Shown here one piece after another: positions 53,629 to 61,477 of a stretch of DNA of 64,000 bases. Position 1 is the stretch's first letter. Every line of letters begins with the position of its first letter. The notes below the pieces were generated by a model. It did no database searches. It was not told the origin of the DNA and saw nothing but the letters and a program-made list of their open reading frames with translations. The translations under genes and the position numbers were made by a program. The stretch is from contig CAVYNG010000002.1 of the NCBI GenBank assembly GCA_963769905.1, forward strand, positions 1-64,000. Direction: 5' to 3'. This DNA comes from Bog-756 sp963769905 (lineage in GTDB: Bacteria > Actinomycetota > Acidimicrobiia > Acidimicrobiales > RAAP-2).

Positions 53629-54441
53629 GTGACCAGATTTCGTGTGATCGGGCCCGGCCGGGCCGGGCGATCGATGCTCGCGGCGCTCACCGCAGCGGGC
53701 GGCTACGAACCGGCGGGAGTGCTCCGGCGAGGCGACCCGGTAGCGACTGCGGCGAGGGACGTGGACCTCCTCCTGATCGCCACACCCGACGATGCGGTGG
53801 CCGAGGTGGCCTCGGCGGTCGACGTGGTGCGGACCACCGCGGTGGTGCACCTTTCCGGCTCGCTCGGCCTCGACGTCCTCGTGCCCCACCCGCGCCGCGG
53901 TTCCCTCCATCCGCTCGTGCCCCTGCCGAACGAGGAGGTGGGTGCCGAGCGGTTGCGTTCGGGCGTGACCTTCGCGGTGGCCGGCGATCCGATCACCCGA
54001 GCGCTCGCCGACTCCCTCGGGGGGCGCGCGGCCGCGGTCGACGACGCGCGCCGCGGCGCGTACCACGCGGCCGCCACCGTCGCGGCCAACCATCTGGTCG
54101 CCCTCCTCGGACAGGTGGAGCGCCTGGCGGATCTCGCCGGGGTTCCGCTCGACGCGTTCGCCGGCCTGGTGCGTGCGGCCGCGGACGACGCCTTCGCCCT
54201 CGGTCCGCGTCCCGCCCTGACCGGACCCGCCGCCCGCGGGGACTGGAGCACGATCGAACGTCACCGGGAGGTGATCGCCGAGATGCCCGGCCGTCGCAGC
54301 GAGCTCGCGGCCTATGACGCGATGGTCGGGCTCGCCCGCCGCCTCGCGCTCGACGCGCGGCTCACCGACGGCGCGGAGTCGGCGCGCACCGCCCGCGGCG
54401 CGGGCGCGGGCACGCGCCCGGAGACGGAACAGGTCGCGTGA
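53629..54441 (+). CDS. Rossmann-like and DUF2520 domain protein
   Basis: 270 residues from GTG 53629. An N-terminal NAD(P)-binding motif (VIGPGRAGRSM) is followed by a Rossmann half with LIATPDDAV. The C-terminal DUF2520 helices carry YHAAATVAANHLVALLG. Such proteins resemble ketopantoate reductase/6-phosphogluconate dehydrogenase folds. Here it precedes panC directly (GTGA overlap), so it could be the missing ketopantoate reductase-like step; that is inference. Confidence 0.85.
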   Translation: MTRFRVIGPGRAGRSMLAALTAAGGYEPAGVLRRGDPVATAARDVDLLLIATPDDAVAEVASAVDVVRTTAVVHLSGSLGLDVLVPHPRRGSLHPLVPLPNEEVGAERLRSGVTFAVAGDPITRALADSLGGRAAAVDDARRGAYHAAATVAANHLVALLGQVERLADLAGVPLDAFAGLVRAAADDAFALGPRPALTGPAARGDWSTIERHREVIAEMPGRRSELAAYDAMVGLARRLALDARLTDGAESARTARGAGAGTRPETEQVA

Positions 54442-55355
54442 GCGACGGCGCGACGGTGACGCTTCCCCGACCGTCCCGATCGCGATCGGTGGGCATCCGG
54501 GTCTTCGACACCGTGGCGGAGTACTTCTCGCTGCTCGAGACCGAGCGCGCCGCGGGTCGGACGGTTGGGCTCGTCCCCACCATGGGCGCGCTGCACGCCG
54601 GGCATCGCGCGCTGATCGAGCGTGCGGTCTCCGAGTGCGACGTCGTCGCGGTCACCGTCTTCGTCAACCCCACCCAATTCGGCGACGCGAACGACCTCCT
54701 CGCCTACCCGCGGGACCTCGACGCGGACTTGGCGATCGCCGCGGCGACCGGTGCGGACGTCGTCTTCGCGCCAAGTGTCGAGGAGATGTACCCGGACTGG
54801 CCACAGGCCCCGGCCACCGAGGTGCGGGTGCCCGCCCTGGCCCGCCGGTGGGAGGGCCCCTCGCGTCCGGGGCACTTCGAGGGGGTGTGCACCGTCGTGG
54901 TCAAGCTCCTCTCGGCCACCGGCCGGTGTCGCGCCTACTTCGGCGAGAAGGACTTCCAGCAGCTGGCCATCGTCCGGCGCATGGTGCGCGATCTCTCGCT
55001 CCCTGCCGAGATCGTCGGGTGTGAGACGGTCCGCTGCGAGGACGGGCTCGCCCTCTCCAGCCGGAACGCGCACCTGACGGAGCACGAGCGCGCGGCTGCC
55101 CTCGTCCTCTCGCGGGCGCTGCGGGCAGGGGCCTCGGCGTGGGCTCGGGGTGACCCGGGTACCGCGGTCGAAGAGGCGATGGCCGTGGTCGTCGCCGACG
55201 AGCCGGCGGTGGTGCTCGACTACGCGGTCCTCGTCGACGCCGAGAACCTCGAACAGGTCGGCGGCCGGAGCGACCGCCCGCTCCGCCTGCTGGTCGCGGC
55301 GACCGTGGGGCAAGTGCGGCTCATCGACAACCTCGACCCTCGTCGTCCCCGCTGA
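54438..55355 (+). CDS. panC: pantothenate synthetase
   Basis: 305 residues. VPTMGALHAGH (ATP-binding HxGH), FVNPTQFG, GEKDFQQL and SSRNAHL are typical. It condenses pantoate and beta-alanine. The first 18 residues are an extra lead of unclear use. GTGA overlap with DUF2520; 2 bp before the nadB start. Confidence 0.94.
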   Translation: MSDGATVTLPRPSRSRSVGIRVFDTVAEYFSLLETERAAGRTVGLVPTMGALHAGHRALIERAVSECDVVAVTVFVNPTQFGDANDLLAYPRDLDADLAIAAATGADVVFAPSVEEMYPDWPQAPATEVRVPALARRWEGPSRPGHFEGVCTVVVKLLSATGRCRAYFGEKDFQQLAIVRRMVRDLSLPAEIVGCETVRCEDGLALSSRNAHLTEHERAAALVLSRALRAGASAWARGDPGTAVEEAMAVVVADEPAVVLDYAVLVDAENLEQVGGRSDRPLRLLVAATVGQVRLIDNLDPRRPR

Positions 55356-55357
55356 GC

Positions 55358-56788
55358 GTGGCACCGTCCACCCGGCGGCCGGCCCCGCCCCCGTCCGACC
55401 TCGACGTCCTGGTGCTCGGCAGTGGGGTGGCCGGTCTCTCGGCGGCAGTCCGCCTCGCGGCCCCGCTGCCGAGCGCGACGACCGGCGCCGGCGCGCCTCC
55501 GGCGGCACTGCGGGTCGGGGTCCTGACCAAGGCGGAGCTCTCCCAGTCGGCCACCCGGTGGGCCCAGGGAGGGGTCGCGGCCGTCCTCGGCGGCGACGAG
55601 GATTCGACCGACCTCCATCTTGCGGACACCCTCGCCGCGGGTGCAGGACTCTGCGATCCCGACGCGGTGAGAGTCCTCGTGGACGAAGGGCCGTCGCGGG
55701 TGCGCGAGCTGATCGCGATGGGCGCGGTCTTCGACCGGCTCCCCGGCGGCGCGTTGGCGCTCGCCCGCGAGGGCGGGCATTCGACGGCGAGGGTCGTCCA
55801 CGCCGGCGGCGCGGCCACCGGAGCCGAGGTCGAGCGCGCGCTTGTCGACGCGACCCGGCTGAGCGCAGCCGCCGTCCTGGAGGAGTGGTTCGCCCTCGAC
55901 CTCCTCGTCGAGAACGGTCGGTGCTGTGGCGTGCGCGCCCTCGATGCCGACGGCAACCTCGCGGAGGTTCGTGCTCGCGAGACGGTGCTCGCCACCGGCG
56001 GAGCCGGCCAGCTCTTCGCGGTGACCACCAACCCGGCAGAGGCGACCGCCGACGGGCTGGCGATGGCGCTCCGCGCCGGTGTGCCCGTCGCGGACATCGA
56101 GTTCATGCAGTTCCATCCGACCGCGCTGCACCACCCCGCGATGCCGAGGCCCTTGCTGTCGGAGGCGTTGCGCGGGCACGGCGCGCTGCTCCGCGACGCG
56201 AACGGTGAGCGCTTCGTCGACGAGCTGGCACCCCGCGACGTGGTGAGCGCTGCGATGGCCGACCGGATGGCGCTTCAGGGCGTCGACAGCCTCTGGCTCG
56301 ACGCGACGGGCCTCGCCTGGTTCGGTACCCGCTTCCCCACCATCGCGGCCAATCTCGCAGCGATCGGGCTCGACCCTTCGAGCGACTGGCTGCCGATCGC
56401 GCCGGCCGCCCACTACCTCTCGGGGGGTGTCGTCACCGACCTCTCCGGCGCGACCGCGTTGCCCGGGCTCTGGGCCGCGGGCGAGGTCGCCTGCACCGGG
56501 GTGCACGGCGCCAACCGGTTGGCGTCCAACTCACTGCTCGAGGGGATGGTCTTCGGTGCACGGCTGGCCGAGGGCATCGTGCGGGGCCGCCCGGGTCCCA
56601 CCCCGACCGGAGTGCTGCGCGCGGTCCTCGAGGGCCGCGCGACCGCGGTCGACCGGGGCGAGGCGGCCCCCTGGGCAGGACGGGGCCGCGCGGGGGACGA
56701 CCGCGCGGGGGACGACCGCGCGGGGACGACCCTGTCCGGGGCCGGCTCGACGCGGTCAAGACGCGGGACACTCTGCAGCGGGCGATGA
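55358..56788 (+). CDS. nadB: L-aspartate oxidase, C-terminus shifted out of frame
   Basis: 476 residues as read. FAD motif VLGSGVAGLSAA, then SQSATRWAQGGVAAVL, EFMQFHPTAL and GLWAAGEVACTGVHGANRLASN (split as WAAGEVACTG and VHGANRLASN) are all present. The helical C-terminal domain is found only in another frame (56785-57093). The break is in a 15-bp tandem repeat: copy 3 has 14 bp because its G-run is one shorter (56722-56725). Restoring one G would fuse the two frames. It oxidises aspartate to iminoaspartate in NAD synthesis. Either a slippage mutation or a sequencing error. Confidence 0.85.
   Translation: MAPSTRRPAPPPSDLDVLVLGSGVAGLSAAVRLAAPLPSATTGAGAPPAALRVGVLTKAELSQSATRWAQGGVAAVLGGDEDSTDLHLADTLAAGAGLCDPDAVRVLVDEGPSRVRELIAMGAVFDRLPGGALALAREGGHSTARVVHAGGAATGAEVERALVDATRLSAAAVLEEWFALDLLVENGRCCGVRALDADGNLAEVRARETVLATGGAGQLFAVTTNPAEATADGLAMALRAGVPVADIEFMQFHPTALHHPAMPRPLLSEALRGHGALLRDANGERFVDELAPRDVVSAAMADRMALQGVDSLWLDATGLAWFGTRFPTIAANLAAIGLDPSSDWLPIAPAAHYLSGGVVTDLSGATALPGLWAAGEVACTGVHGANRLASNSLLEGMVFGARLAEGIVRGRPGPTPTGVLRAVLEGRATAVDRGEAAPWAGRGRAGDDRAGDDRAGTTLSGAGSTRSRRGTLCSGR
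56686..56729 (+). repeat. 15-bp tandem repeat (15 + 15 + 14) at the nadB frame break
   Basis: Unit CCGCGCGGGGGACGA occurs at 56686-56700 and 56701-56715, then as a 14-bp copy at 56716-56729. Five residues are encoded per unit. The lost base explains the frameshift. The repeat lies in the linker before the C-terminal helical domain, where length should be tolerated. Confidence 0.88.
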
Positions 56789-57093
56789 CCGAGGGAGCAG
56801 GTGTCGTCCGCAGTGCGCGCTCGCTCGCAGCGGCCGGCGAGGTGATCGACGCGATCGGCGCCGAGGCGGGCGGTGCACCGGTGACCTCGCGGGCGCTCGG
56901 AGAGCTCTCCAACCTTGCGACCGCCGCGGCGAGCCTGCTGCGCGCGGCGACGGTGCGCTGCGAGACTCGCGGTGCACACGTGCGCAGCGACCATCCCGAG
57001 ACCTCCGAGCGCTGGCACCGCCGCATCGTCCATTCCGCAGACGGGATCGCGCTCTACGACGCCGCGGCGACAGGCGAGGACGCCGAGCGGTGA
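56785..57093 (+). pseudogene. nadB: nadB C-terminal domain in the shifted frame
   Basis: 102 residues (MTEGAGVVRSARSLAAAG) matching the helical C-terminal domain of L-aspartate oxidase. It is in the frame that continues from nadB if the missing G is restored (preceded by LDAVKTRDTLQRA). The ATG overlaps the premature TGA (ATGA), so re-initiation could give a separate chain. The last bases overlap nadC by 4 bp. Confidence 0.82.
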
Positions 57094-58013
57094 ACCTCTC
57101 ACGAACGGGCGAGGGATTGAGCGCGGAGTTCGATCCGCCCCACGTGGCGGTCGCCGACGCGGTGGCTCGGGCACTCGCCGAGGATCTGCTGCCGATGGGG
57201 GACCTGACCGCGGCACTGGTCCCCGAGGACGCCGAGAGGACCGTGTCGATCGTGAGCCGCGCACACGGAACCCTCGCCGGGACCGCCTGCGCGCACGAGA
57301 CCTTCCGCCAGGTCGATCACGACCTGCTCGTCTACTGGAGGATGGGTGACGGGGCCGCACTGGGGCCGGGCGACGAGGTCGCGTCGATCACCGGCCGTCT
57401 GCGCTCGATCCTGACCGCCGAGCGGTCCGCTCTCAACTTCCTCTGCCACCTCTCGGGTGTCGCCACCCTGACCCGGCAGTTCGTCGAAGCGGTTTCGTCC
57501 GTCAACCCGGCGACCCGGGTGCTCGACACCAGAAAGACCTCTCCGGGCCTGCGCGCGTTGGAAAAGGCTGCCGTGCGGGCCGGCGGCGGCCACAACCATC
57601 GCGGGAGCCTGTCGGAGGCGGTGCTGGTGAAGGACAACCACCTCGGCGCCCTTTCGGTCACCGACGCGGTGGTCGAGGCCCGACACCGCTGGCCGGGACG
57701 GATGGTCGAGGTCGAGTGCGAGCGCGAGGACCAGGTCGACGAGGCAGTCGCGGCGGGCGCCTCGGTGGTCATGCTCGACAACATGGATCTCGACCAGACC
57801 GCGGACTGCGTCTCACGGGTTCGCGCAGCCGGTGGCTCGACCCTGGTCGAGGTGTCCGGCGGGATCGACCACGTGCGCGCGATGGCAGTGGCGGCGGCCG
57901 GTGCGGATCTGGTGTCGGTCGGGGCGCTCACCCACTCGGCACCCGCCCTCGACCTCGCACTGGACCTCGAGCGCGCGGCGCGCAGGCTCCCGACGGGCAA
58001 ACGGAAGGGCTGA
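57090..58013 (+). CDS. nadC: nicotinate-nucleotide pyrophosphorylase (carboxylating)
   Basis: 307 residues. EDLLPMGDLTAALVP, RSALNFLCHLSGVAT, DTRKTSPGLR, RAGGGHNHR and VLVKDNHLG are the family motifs of quinolinate phosphoribosyltransferase. It is joined to the nadB C-terminal segment by a GTGA overlap. nadA is not in the window. Confidence 0.95.
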   Translation: MNLSRTGEGLSAEFDPPHVAVADAVARALAEDLLPMGDLTAALVPEDAERTVSIVSRAHGTLAGTACAHETFRQVDHDLLVYWRMGDGAALGPGDEVASITGRLRSILTAERSALNFLCHLSGVATLTRQFVEAVSSVNPATRVLDTRKTSPGLRALEKAAVRAGGGHNHRGSLSEAVLVKDNHLGALSVTDAVVEARHRWPGRMVEVECEREDQVDEAVAAGASVVMLDNMDLDQTADCVSRVRAAGGSTLVEVSGGIDHVRAMAVAAAGADLVSVGALTHSAPALDLALDLERAARRLPTGKRKG

Positions 58014-58015
58014 GG

Positions 58016-58858
58016 ATGCTGCTCGCGATCGATGTCGGGAACACCGAGACCGTCGTCGGCCTCTTCGCCGACGACCTCACCGAACCGCCCGACCGAACCG
58101 CACGCCTCGACGGGAGCGAGCCGACCGGCCTCGCGCATCACTGGCGGCTCTCGACGGTGGCGGAACGCACCGCGGACGAGCACGCGCTCTTGCTCACCCA
58201 GCTGCTCGACCTCGACGGGCTTGACATCGAGCACGCGGTCACCGGTATCGCGGTCACCTCCTCGGTACCGCTGGTGACCGCCAACCTCCGCTTGATGGTG
58301 GCGCGCTGGTTCGACGTCCCCTCCGTCGTGCTCGAACCGGGAGTGAAGAGCGGCATGCCGATCCTCTACGACAATCCGAAGGAGGTGGGGGCCGACCGGA
58401 TCGCCAACGCGGTGGGCGCCTACGACCTCTTCGGTGGTCCCTGCATCGTGGTCGATCTCGGCACCGCGACGACCTTCGACGCGATCTCGGCGGCCGGCGA
58501 GTACCTCGGGGGCGCGATCACCCCCGGTGTGGCGGTGAGCCTCGACGCGCTGTTCGCACACGCCGCCGCGCTGCGGCGGGTCGAGCTGGTCGAGCCCCGC
58601 AGTGTCATCGGCAAGTCGACGGTCGAATCGATCCAGTCGGGAGCGCTCTACGGGTTCGCCGGGCAGGTCGACGGGCTCTGCCGGCGCTTCTCCGGGGTCC
58701 TCGGGGAGTCCACGGTGGTCGCCACCGGGGGCCTCGCCGAGCTGATCTCCCCCTACGCGGAGGAGATCGAGTACGTCGAGCCGTGGCTGACCCTGCACGG
58801 GCTCCGCATCATCTTCGAGCGGAACGCCGCGACCATCGGAGCCGCCCCGCACGGTTGA
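58016..58858 (+). CDS. coaX: type III pantothenate kinase
   Basis: 280 residues starting MLLAIDVGNTETVVGLF, the ASKHA phosphate-1 motif with the key Asp. GADRIANAVGAYD and VVDLGTATTFD follow. It phosphorylates pantothenate to 4'-phosphopantothenate, so panC and coaX lie in the same operon. ATG 58016 sits 2 bp after the nadC stop. Confidence 0.95.
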   Translation: MLLAIDVGNTETVVGLFADDLTEPPDRTARLDGSEPTGLAHHWRLSTVAERTADEHALLLTQLLDLDGLDIEHAVTGIAVTSSVPLVTANLRLMVARWFDVPSVVLEPGVKSGMPILYDNPKEVGADRIANAVGAYDLFGGPCIVVDLGTATTFDAISAAGEYLGGAITPGVAVSLDALFAHAAALRRVELVEPRSVIGKSTVESIQSGALYGFAGQVDGLCRRFSGVLGESTVVATGGLAELISPYAEEIEYVEPWLTLHGLRIIFERNAATIGAAPHG

Positions 58859-58915
58859 GGGCGGGTGGCGGTATCTCCGCGCGGGTGCGAACCGGTCGGA
58901 TCCGGCGAGCGGCGA

Positions 58916-59587
58916 TCAGTGACGCGTGCGCGCGCCGGGTCCGAACACCGCGACGAGAGATTCGGCCATCACTGCCTTCGCCTCCTCCATCGCGAAACCC
59001 TGATCGTCGAGGAGCAGCTGGTAGGACTCGAAAGAAGTGAGCACGTCGGCGGCGGCCACGACGGACGCGGCCTTGCGACCGCTCATTCGCTCGAGCTCGG
59101 GACCGAACAGGTCGAGCAGTTGACTACGGAGGAAGGCGCGGGTCTGGGCGAGCTCCTCCGCGAGCACCGGCTGGAACGGGGAGCGGATCCTCCACACCTT
59201 CGCGGCCTGGCCGACCACCTCGAAGAGACGGAAGCGTTGCTCGACGAGGCCGTTGGCCTTCTGGCGCAGTGACGCGTCCACGTTGACCCCGATGGGCACG
59301 AGCGGCAACGCGCGTTCCTGCTGCCGGGTGACTGCGGCGCGGGCCAGGTCGTCGACGTCGTCGAAGTACCGGAAAAGCGAGCGCGGCGAGAGGCCGGCCC
59401 GCTCGGCGATCTCGTCGGTTCCGGGTCGGAGGTTGCCGTCTTCGTAGAGGTCGAGCAGGGCGTCGACCACCGCGAGGCGGTTCTGCACGCGCCGCCGCCG
59501 CCGGCCGTCGGGCACTGCCCGGACCAGATCGTCACGGTGCCCGTTCGCCTCGAGCGACCCCTGAGCGCTCGAATCCGCACCCGCCAT
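58916..59587 (-). CDS. TetR-family transcriptional regulator
   Basis: 223 residues (start MAGADSSAQG). The HTH is visible as RPGTDEIAERAGLSPRSLFRYFDDVDDL (split: TDEIAERAGLSPRSLFRYF). The C-terminal ligand domain is divergent, so the inducer is unknown. Convergent with coaX and divergent from the small secreted gene; control of either is possible. A second ATG 9 bp upstream (59596) is equally open. Confidence 0.88.
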   Translation of the reverse strand: MAGADSSAQGSLEANGHRDDLVRAVPDGRRRRRVQNRLAVVDALLDLYEDGNLRPGTDEIAERAGLSPRSLFRYFDDVDDLARAAVTRQQERALPLVPIGVNVDASLRQKANGLVEQRFRLFEVVGQAAKVWRIRSPFQPVLAEELAQTRAFLRSQLLDLFGPELERMSGRKAASVVAAADVLTSFESYQLLLDDQGFAMEEAKAVMAESLVAVFGPGARTRH

Positions 59588-59890
59588 GTGGACCATCACC
59601 GATGACGCTACCTTTTTCCGCCTCCCCCCACCCTGGCCCTGCCCTCTGCGCTGGCCGTTCGCCCTGGACGACGAGGAGCTCCGAGCAGGGGAATTACTGG
59701 CAGTCAGCCTGACAAGTTCCGCGGATGGCGCCCCGGTCCCGCCCGCTGACGCCTGGACCTCACGGTCCCCTAACATCGACATCACTGTTCCCACATCTCC
59801 CCATGGCATAACGGGGGATCTCCTCCTGGGCGGAACGGGGGGACGCCGGGCGGACCGGCGACCGAGGAGCGCGACGAGGAGGGAACCACC
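59588..59890. other. 303-bp divergent intergenic region
   Basis: It lies between the TetR gene and the small secreted protein. Unusually T/C-rich near 59610-59640. AGGAGGGA at 59875-59882 is the ribosome site of the secreted gene. I see no palindrome that would be an obvious TetR operator. Confidence 0.4.
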
Positions 59891-60283
59891 ATGAGCAGGC
59901 TCGTCCCGATGGCCAAGAAGCTGAGCGCCATCGTCGTCGCGGCAGGAGCCCTGTCGCTCGCCGCGGCCGGCACGGCCGGGGCAACGACGCCCGTGCTCAC
60001 CGCGGCGCCGAGGGTCGGGGCCCACTTCAAGTGCGCCCGGGCCACCAAGGTCCTGGCGCGCATCCAGCGCACCGAGAGCCAGATCTCGAACGGCTTCCCG
60101 GCCCTCAACAAGGCGGAGGCAGCGGCCAAGGCCCACGGACGGACCAAGCGCGCGAACCGGCTCGAGAAGACGATCACCCGCCTCGAGAGCCCTCAGCTCG
60201 AGCAGAAGCTCACCAAGGCCGCACAGGCGATCGAGACGAAGTGCCACGTGTCGGCCCCCACCACCTCGGGCACCACGTCCTGA
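59891..60283 (+). CDS. small secreted helical protein, hypothetical
   Basis: 130 residues. Signal peptide with VVAAGALSLAAAGTAGA (cut near residue 31). The mature part is helical and rich in Lys/Ala, with two cysteines, C48 (HFKCARA) and one near the end (TKCHVSAP), that could form a disulfide. Strong ribosome site AGGAGGGA. No family recognised. It resembles small exported actinobacterial proteins of unknown role. Confidence 0.75.
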   Translation: MSRLVPMAKKLSAIVVAAGALSLAAAGTAGATTPVLTAAPRVGAHFKCARATKVLARIQRTESQISNGFPALNKAEAAAKAHGRTKRANRLEKTITRLESPQLEQKLTKAAQAIETKCHVSAPTTSGTTS

Positions 60284-60296
60284 ACCGCCCGTCCTA

Positions 60297-60316
60297 GAGC
60301 CGGACCTCTCCGGCTC
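60297..60316 (+). terminator. bidirectional hairpin between convergent genes
   Basis: A perfect 8-bp stem GAGCCGGA/TCCGGCTC with loop CCTC. It lies between the secreted protein (ends 60283) and the leftward prenyl synthase (stop 60369). No T-run. Confidence 0.65.
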
Positions 60317-60368
60317 GGCGTCCCCGGCGGTCTCCTCCTCGTCCCGGCCGATTGGACCGGGAGCAGCC

Positions 60369-61346
60369 TCACCCGGCGGGGATGGCCTCGACCAATGAGT
60401 GGGCCATGGCCGCGAAACCGCTGCGTAGCGGGCTCGTCGAGACGGTGTCGACCGCCTCGGCGGCGAGCGCTGCGTACTTGCGGGCTACCAGCACCGACTG
60501 CTCGATCGCGCCCGACTCCGCCACGATCGAGCGCGCCTTGTCCCGTTCCGGCCGCTCGAGCCGCGCGCCGAGCAGCGGGTTGAGCTCGGGCCCGGCGACC
60601 GGGTCGGCGAGCGCGAGGAGCACCGGGAGGGTGTAGACGCCTTCGGCCAGGTCCTGACCGGCTTGCTTGCCGAGCTCCGCTTCGGTACCCACCACGTCCA
60701 GGATGTCGTCGCGCACTTGGAAGATCATCCCGAAGTAGCGCCCGAACGCGGTGTACGCCTCGACCTGGTCGCGCGGGAGGCCGCCGGTCAGCGCACCGAT
60801 GCGGCACGAGGTCGCCATCAGCGACGCGGTCTTGCCGGCGATGGTGTCGGTGTACTCCTCGCGGGTGCGGTTCTTCTGGAAGGCCGATCGGACCTCGGCC
60901 ACCTGGCCCTGGCAGAGACGCCCGAGGGTCGCGGCCAGGAGCCCGGCGATCTCGGTGCCGAGCCCCGCGGCGATCTCCGCCGAACGGGCGAGCAGGAAGT
61001 CACCTGCGACGATCGCGATCAGGTTGCCGAACCGCGCGTTGACGCTCTCTACGTTGCGGCGCATGGTCGCCTCGTCCATCACGTCGTCGTGGTAGAGAGA
61101 CGCCAGGTGGACGAGCTCGACGGCGACCCCGCCGAGAAGGTCCTCCCGCGTGGCCGGACGCGCGCCGCCCGTGGCGGTGGCCAGGGTCAAGGTGGGCCGG
61201 AGCCGCTTCCCACCGGCCGCGAGCAGGTGGGTCGTGACCTCGTCGAGGAAGGTGTCGCCGGTGACCACCGACTCGACGAGCAGGGGCTCGAGCCCCTGCA
61301 GCTGATCTTCGAGTGCGGGAAGCCCGAGAAGCTCGACGACGTTCAC
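60369..61346 (-). CDS. polyprenyl diphosphate synthase
   Basis: 325 residues. The first aspartate-rich motif is DDVMDEATMRR (from D87), and the second is RDDILD at about 212. These are trans-type long-chain prenyl synthases such as the heptaprenyl/octaprenyl synthases feeding menaquinone. The residue three before the first DDxxD is Leu-Tyr type (SLYHDD), which would allow long chains; chain length is not fixed from this. The gene starts 131 bp before clpC, on the opposite strand. Confidence 0.9.
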   Translation of the reverse strand: MNVVELLGLPALEDQLQGLEPLLVESVVTGDTFLDEVTTHLLAAGGKRLRPTLTLATATGGARPATREDLLGGVAVELVHLASLYHDDVMDEATMRRNVESVNARFGNLIAIVAGDFLLARSAEIAAGLGTEIAGLLAATLGRLCQGQVAEVRSAFQKNRTREEYTDTIAGKTASLMATSCRIGALTGGLPRDQVEAYTAFGRYFGMIFQVRDDILDVVGTEAELGKQAGQDLAEGVYTLPVLLALADPVAGPELNPLLGARLERPERDKARSIVAESGAIEQSVLVARKYAALAAEAVDTVSTSPLRSGFAAMAHSLVEAIPAG

Positions 61347-61477
61347 TTCCTACAGACGATAGGCCAGGATGCCGATGGCTGGGAAAAGCGTCCAAGAGGT
61401 GGGGGTGTGCGGGTGCGGGTGACACGGTCGCCTGTACACTTTGGGTTCAGTGACTGACCGCGGATGGAGGCGGTGAA

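Noticed and set aside
60664..61457. Plus-strand 264-codon frame opposite the prenyl synthase
   Set aside because: Acidic/Gly/Arg shadow frame; the minus strand carries clear DDxxD motifs.
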